From Carboxylicivirga caseinilyticus (lineage in GTDB: Bacteria; Bacteroidota; Bacteroidia; Bacteroidales; Marinilabiliaceae), in NCBI GenBank assembly GCA_025499705.1, contig JAFMVE010000017.1, forward strand, positions 39,853-103,852: DNA of 64,000 nucleotides. Reading direction: 5' to 3'. Positions 60,543 to 64,000 of this stretch are shown one piece after another. The notes under the pieces are model-generated. The model saw nothing but the letters and a program-made list of their open reading frames with translations, was not told where the DNA came from and did no database searches. Positions within the stretch are counted from its first letter, which is position 1; each line of letters opens with the position of its first letter. A program made the position numbers and the translations under genes.

Positions 60543-60863
60543 GCTTCTCTGCATCCAAACTCATTGCCAAGTCGCTCAAAAGTGTCAACACACAAACCAA
60601 AACCTGTCAAAGAGTGTGTCTGTCCAAATCTAATAGGTACTGCAAAGTTGATATCTAATTGGTAGAAAATGAACAAATTACAATTGACACATAATTTAAG
60701 ATATTTGCCGGGAAGTACTAATTTTAAGAGCGGTACATTTAATAAACAACGCAACGGGTTGATTGGTTATCGCTTTGAAATACCAAACGTTTTATATACC
60801 CACCCATAAGGATCTGTAAGCGTCTCTTTAAACACACATTAATAACTTTAAAAAGTCAGCATT
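60543..60863. other. Intergenic stretch, no gene seen
   Basis: About 320 bp without a supported gene. A minus-strand ORF (60479-60754) overlaps the nuclease gene and shows no family features. A decamer CCTGTCAAAG occurs here (about 60604) and again at about 61127 near ArdC; the meaning is unclear. Confidence 0.4.
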
Positions 60864-61073
60864 ATGAGTAAGTATGTAATAGGTCAAATTGTTAATCTAA
60901 TAGGTCACATAGGTGATTATGAAATTAAAGCAAGTAAAAGTAGTCCATTAAAGTTTGAAAATGGATTAACCTTACCTCCAAAAGGTATAGATTATTCTTT
61001 TAAAAGAGTTGATGGTCACATGGAAAAAGATTTTGAGCCTTTTCTTAATCTCAATGAAAATATGATTAAATAG
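60864..61073 (+). CDS. Small hypothetical protein (69 aa)
   Basis: This 69-residue ORF (MSKYVIGQIVNLIGHIGDYE...) starts at an ATG with an A-rich upstream stretch. It is soluble, with no signal or membrane segment, and has a beta-rich pattern (SPLKFENGLTLPPKGIDYSFKRV). I do not recognise a family. It lies in the integrase-proximal accessory part of the island. Confidence 0.45.
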   Translation: MSKYVIGQIVNLIGHIGDYEIKASKSSPLKFENGLTLPPKGIDYSFKRVDGHMEKDFEPFLNLNENMIK

Positions 61074-61148
61074 TCTCATCATACGCATAATCTAAGAGAT
61101 ATGCGATAATTCACCCCAACTAAATCCTGTCAAAGTTATTAATCGCTG

Positions 61149-61257
61149 TCTGGAAAAGTCAAGTGCGGCTGAAACAGTCTGTTTTTTAATGTCAGCCGTC
61201 CTTCGGAAACGTTCAGATTCTTTGAAAACAAAAATCTGACATGCACACTTGACCAGA
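61149..61257. other. Multi-hairpin, cloverleaf-like segment upstream of ArdC
   Basis: An outer stem pairs GTCAAGTGC (61158-61166) with GCACACTTGAC (61243-61253), with a 2-nt bulge, and can extend by TCTG/CAGA. It encloses GGCTGA/TCAGCC (61167-61172 / 61192-61197) and CAGATTCTTTG/CAAAAATCTG (61214-61224 / 61229-61238), with a TCCTTCGGA element between. It could be an RNA leader, a single-strand origin or a transfer-related site. Confidence 0.4.
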
Positions 61258-61279
61258 TTCCATCCATCTCAATGGTCAA

Positions 61280-61297
61280 CGCCAAAATTTAATGGCG
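61280..61297. other. Short hairpin before ArdC
   Basis: CGCCA (61280-61284) and TGGCG (61293-61297) flank an A/T loop, 43 bp before the ArdC start codon. It could pair in the leader and modulate translation; no function is shown. Confidence 0.3.
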
Positions 61298-61339
61298 TGC
61301 CAGAGGCCCATAAAAATCCGCAGGGCAGCGGTGGATTCT

Positions 61340-62188
61340 ATGAAAGGTTTTGATATTTATGAAACAGTCACCAAATTAATTATTGACCGTCTTGAGAAAG
61401 GAGTTATTCCATGGGCAATGCCATGGAAAACCGGCAACTCAATGCCTCGAAATCTGATAACCAATAAACCTTACAGAGGCTTTAACTTTTGGTATCTTCT
61501 TAGTTTTGGTTTTGAGCAACCTTATTTTCTTACATTTAACCAGGCAAAAGAACTTGGAGCCTCAATAAAAAAAGGGGCCAAATCATATATGGTGATCTTC
61601 TGGAAGATACTTGAATATGAAAAAGAAGATGATATAAAAAAGATGCCAATGTTAAGGTATTATCGTGTATTCCATATAAATGATGTTGAGGGGATATCAA
61701 CTGACCGAATCCCAAATGATGATAAGTATGACCATCAATTTAATCCAATAGAGACCTGTGAACAATTGATCGAATCATGGAATGATATTCCACAAATCAA
61801 ATTAGGTAAGAATAGTGCCTGCTATTTTCCATCATTAGACGAAGTTCATATGCCGGATCCTAAAACATTTTATAAGGATGAGGAATACTATTCAACCATA
61901 TTCCATGAACTGGTTCATAGCACAGGGCACAGAAAAAGGTTAAATCGCCATGAGAAATTTTCAAACCATCATTTTGGTAGCCCTGATTACAGCCAGGAAG
62001 AATTGGTTGCAGAAATGGGTGCAGCATATCTTTGTGGAATTTGCGGCATTGAGAAGGCAACGATTGATAACAGTGCAGCCTATATAAATGGTTGGTTGAG
62101 CAAACTAAAAAGCGATAATCGTTTTATCATCTCAGCATCTGCTTTAGCTCAACATGCTGTTGATTATATTTTGGACCATCACAGTTAA
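61340..62188 (+). CDS. ArdC-like antirestriction protein with zincin domain
   Basis: The ATG at 61340 gives MKGFDIYETVTKLIIDRLEKG, the normal start of the ArdC family; a longer frame from 61292 adds unrelated residues. The N-terminal ssDNA-binding domain (about 1-130) has GVIPWAMPWKTG, PYRGFNFWYLL and GASIKKGAKSYMVIFWK. The C-terminal metallopeptidase-like domain (about 165-282) has STIFHELVHSTGHRKRLNR (HExxH with a third His) and YSQEELVAEMGAAYLCG (glutamate helix). ArdC proteins from conjugative plasmids protect incoming DNA from restriction. Its place near the integrase supports past mobility of the island. The hairpin-rich region before it may control it. Confidence 0.9.
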   Translation: MKGFDIYETVTKLIIDRLEKGVIPWAMPWKTGNSMPRNLITNKPYRGFNFWYLLSFGFEQPYFLTFNQAKELGASIKKGAKSYMVIFWKILEYEKEDDIKKMPMLRYYRVFHINDVEGISTDRIPNDDKYDHQFNPIETCEQLIESWNDIPQIKLGKNSACYFPSLDEVHMPDPKTFYKDEEYYSTIFHELVHSTGHRKRLNRHEKFSNHHFGSPDYSQEELVAEMGAAYLCGICGIEKATIDNSAAYINGWLSKLKSDNRFIISASALAQHAVDYILDHHS

Positions 62189-62355
62189 TGAAATGTCATA
62201 AAATTGTTGGATGAAATGAAAAAATCTGATAATAAATCACTAAATTGATGGTGCAGCAACGGTTGTGAGTTATCAATGGCATATTAATTTATCAGATTCT
62301 TAAACTTTCAAATAGCCATTGTGAAAAAGAATTAAAATCCAATCTTGGGTTTAAG

Positions 62356-62408
62356 AAAGCAACCAATTAATTACTAATCTTTCCGATTGTAATAATGTTG
62401 GTTGCTTT
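62356..62408. terminator. Terminator between ArdC and integrase
   Basis: AAAGCAACCAA (62356-62366) and TTGGTTGCTTT (62398-62408) form an 11-bp stem that continues through imperfect A/T pairs. A T tract follows on the plus strand, and the stem is 7 bp beyond the integrase stop on the minus strand. Confidence 0.7.
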
Positions 62409-62414
62409 GTTTTT

Positions 62415-63619
62415 TTACATGCCTAATTTGTTTTTTAATGTCATCATATCCTCAGATATTTTGTTTTCCAGTACCCTTGCATAAATCTGGGTTACCTTAA
62501 GTGAGTTGTGACCTAGGACCTTTGAAACAGTTTCAATCGGAACTCCATTGGAGAGAGTCACAGTTGTGGCAAAAGTATGACGGGCCATATGCATAGTCAG
62601 GTTTTTATTAATTCCACAGATTTCTGCCAGCTCTTTCAAGTAACTGTTAAGCTTTTGATTTGATCCAACTGGTAGGATTCGGCCTTTGAGTAAAGCTTCT
62701 GGATAAAACCTGTATTTAGCCATAATATTTAGAGCATTAGGGAAAAGTGGGATGTAACATTTAGATTTTGTTTTAGTTCGATGAATGATAATCCATTGAT
62801 TTCCATCATCCCTCAAATGTATATGCTCTGAATTAAGCTTTGATATATCAGAATAAGACAACCCGGTATAACATGCAAAAACAAAAATATCTCTAACTGT
62901 TGATAGTCTGTCCAATTCAATTTGTTTTGACTCTAACCTTTGTAATTCTTCCTTAGTTAGAAAATCCCTATGTGCTTCCTCCAATTTTACTTTAAATTTA
63001 GAATAAGGGTTCTTCTTTATTTTGTCCATTGATATAGCCAAATTGAGGACCCTTTTTAAATGTTTATGATAATTCCAGGCAGTATTTTGGTGAATGTTGT
63101 ATTCTGATTTTAGATACATGTCAAATCTATTTAAGAAGTCATAATTGACTTCATTGACAGGAAAATCTTTGTAGGAAAGTTCATTATTAATATATTCTGC
63201 AAGTTTCTTTCTGGAAACCCTGTAATGTTTCAATGTTCTATAGGCATAACCTTTCCCAATATTATTTTCGATGGTTTTTAGGTAATAGTCAAATACCTTA
63301 AGAAAACCAATGGAATCATTGACTCCCAAATAGCGACTTTTGATAATATTAATATCAAATGGTTTGCCGATGGAAACTAACTGATATAGATATCATTTAT
63401 ATCAGTTGTTATTTTATTTAACCTGTTGTTAAAGGTTTGAGCTCCATTAGCAAAAGGTTCTAGTTTCTGTGTTACTTCATTCCACTCGCAAGGAAGAATG
63501 AAAATGCCAGTTGATAACTCAATTCTTTTTTGGTTTAGAGTCACTCTGATATAGAGAGGACAGGAGCCATCTTTTTTTGCTTTCCCTTTTTTAAAAGTAA
63601 AACTGCTTATTAGTCTCAT
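62415..63619 (-). pseudogene. Tyrosine recombinase (integrase), frameshifted
   Basis: The N-terminal arm-binding part starts at ATG 63619 (MRLISSFTFKKGKAKKDG) and ends at a stop at 63377 after DINDIYIS. The core-binding and catalytic part continues in another frame (YQLVSIGKPFDINIIKSRYLG ...). A 2-bp excess (an AT repeat in the TATAT stretch near 63387) would explain the shift. The catalytic residues are otherwise present: Arg in CYTGLSYSDISK-type block region, HMARHTFATT (His-x-x-Arg), LGHNSLKVTQIYARV (His and nucleophile Tyr). It is the family usual for Bacteroidota integrative elements. If the shift is real, the island cannot excise with its own integrase; a TTG at 63329 would only make a truncated product. 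Confidence 0.85.
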
Positions 63620-63639
63620 ATTCAATAGTTTTAAGGTGG

Positions 63640-63791
63640 CGAGACCTGGTCTCGGCAATATTGTTAAATAAAAGCCAATTTGGTCTCTTCGCCAAGTTCA
63701 TAAATCATTAAAATGAGTCAAATAATATTTTGTCTGTCAGTGAGATATGATTTGCCGAGACCTATTTCTTTAGAAAAGTCAATAGGTCTCG
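63640..63791. promoter_or_regulatory. Cluster of GGTCTCG heptamers (candidate recombinase arm sites)
   Basis: CGAGACC or GGTCTCG occurs at 63640-63646, 63648-63654, 63756-63762 and 63785-63791, with GGTCTC also at 63682-63687. The first two form a 7-bp palindrome with a 1-nt centre. The last two extend to an 11-bp inverted repeat (63756-63766 / 63781-63791). The same heptamer is at the left end (24364-24370). The cluster lies upstream of the integrase start and beside the tRNA. Confidence 0.5.
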
Positions 63792-63848
63792 ATTTAGTCC
63801 CTTTTTTACCCTATTTTCTTGCTTTTTTATGAAATTTTGCTCAAATAA

Positions 63849-63882
63849 AAAAGCGCCTAAAACATTAGTTTTAAGCGCTTTT
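63849..63882 (-). terminator. tRNA-Leu terminator carried by the island
   Basis: AAAAGCGCCTAAAAC (63849-63863) and GTTTTAAGCGCTTTT (63868-63882) form a stem with one mismatch. Read on the minus strand, the stem lies 24 bp after the tRNA and ends in a T tract. It is nearly the same as the hairpin at 24258-24291. Confidence 0.7.
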
Positions 63883-63905
63883 GGGTTGTTTTGAAGGTGT
63901 CCCCA

Positions 63906-63928
63906 GTACCCGAGGCGGGACTTGAACC
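63906..63928 (-). repeat. att repeat at the right island end, inside tRNA-Leu
   Basis: This is the second copy of the 23-bp repeat; it covers the acceptor 3' strand and most of the T arm of the intact tRNA. Its counterpart is 24292-24314. Confidence 0.85.
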
Positions 63929-63990
63929 CGCACGACCTAATGGTCACAGGATTTTAAGTCCTGCGTGTCTACCAATTCCACCACTCGGGC
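63907..63990 (-). tRNA. tRNA-Leu (anticodon TAA)
   Basis: On the minus strand the 84-nt gene begins GCCCGAGTGGTGGAATTGG and closes with CTCGGGT plus discriminator A. The anticodon stem CAGGA/TCCTG encloses CTTAAAA, so the anticodon is TAA. It has the long variable arm of class II tRNAs (GTGACCATTAGGTCGT) and the GGTTCAAGTCC T arm. CCA is not encoded. The end of the acceptor stem has a G-T pair (G1-U72). It is the integration target of the island. Confidence 0.93.
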
Positions 63991-64000
63991 ATCCTTGTGA

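Overview
The window looks like chromosomal DNA of a marine- or gut-type Bacteroidota, probably in or near Bacteroidales/Marinilabiliales. The evidence is a SusC/SusD pair, a hybrid two-component system (HTCS), many surface glycoside hydrolases and sulfatases, Por-type (T9SS) C-terminal sorting tails, A+T-rich intergenic DNA and a Bacteroides-type promoter (TTTG / TAnnTTTG). The genus is not resolved from sequence alone.

Region A (1-24290) reads as resident chromosome and is a carbohydrate-degradation locus. It holds a GH43-like enzyme (partial, minus strand), two tandem GH92-like mannosidases, a second GH43-like enzyme, a GH2 enzyme with a T9SS tail, a GH127-like beta-L-arabinofuranosidase with a T9SS tail, two sulfatases and a small membrane protein. 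Convergent to these lie a second GH2 enzyme, a GH76-like endo-mannanase with CBM/PA14 modules and a very large GxGYxYP protein with PA14, crystallin-like and ricin-like modules. The set suggests a sulfated, mannose- and arabinose-containing glycan; no SusCD pair lies in this part.

Region B (24292-63928) has the structure of a tRNA-integrated genomic island. An intact tRNA-Leu(TAA) sits at the right edge (63907-63990, minus). Its last bases are repeated exactly (23 bp) at 24292-24314, about 39.6 kb away, and each copy is followed by a similar hairpin terminator. A tyrosine recombinase gene, now frameshifted, lies just inside the tRNA end. Repeated GGTCTCG heptamers lie near both ends.

The island carries, left to right: a broken M60-like peptidase and degraded DNA; a GH2 beta-galactosidase broken by two Trp-to-stop changes; a GntR/FCD repressor with a clear operator at the susC promoter; susC-susD; and a sialoglycan operon. 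That operon encodes a GH33 sialidase, a GH20 hexosaminidase, a two-domain SGNH/sialate O-acetylesterase, an SGNH esterase, N-acetylneuraminate lyase, a Kelch mutarotase fused to an SSS transporter, and an N-acylglucosamine 2-epimerase. Then follow a convergent HTCS and a divergent GH2 beta-galactosidase plus sulfatase.

The sulfatase is cut at 55617 and joined out of frame to the C-terminal part of a GH27 alpha-galactosidase, followed by a second GH20. The island ends with a typical mobile-element tail: an N-terminally truncated AAA_13 (RloC/PrrC-like) ATPase, a PD-(D/E)xK nuclease-like gene, a small ORF, a structured 109-nt segment, an ArdC-like antirestriction gene and the integrase.

Taken together the island is a nearly self-contained kit for de-O-acetylating, releasing, importing and catabolising sialic acid from host-type glycans (Neu5Ac to ManNAc to GlcNAc), plus removal of the underlying galactose and N-acetylhexosamine. 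Several parts show decay or rearrangement (truncated M60, nonsense GH2, sulfatase/GH27 junction, frameshifted integrase, truncated ATPase), which suggests the island is now immobile but kept for its central operon.
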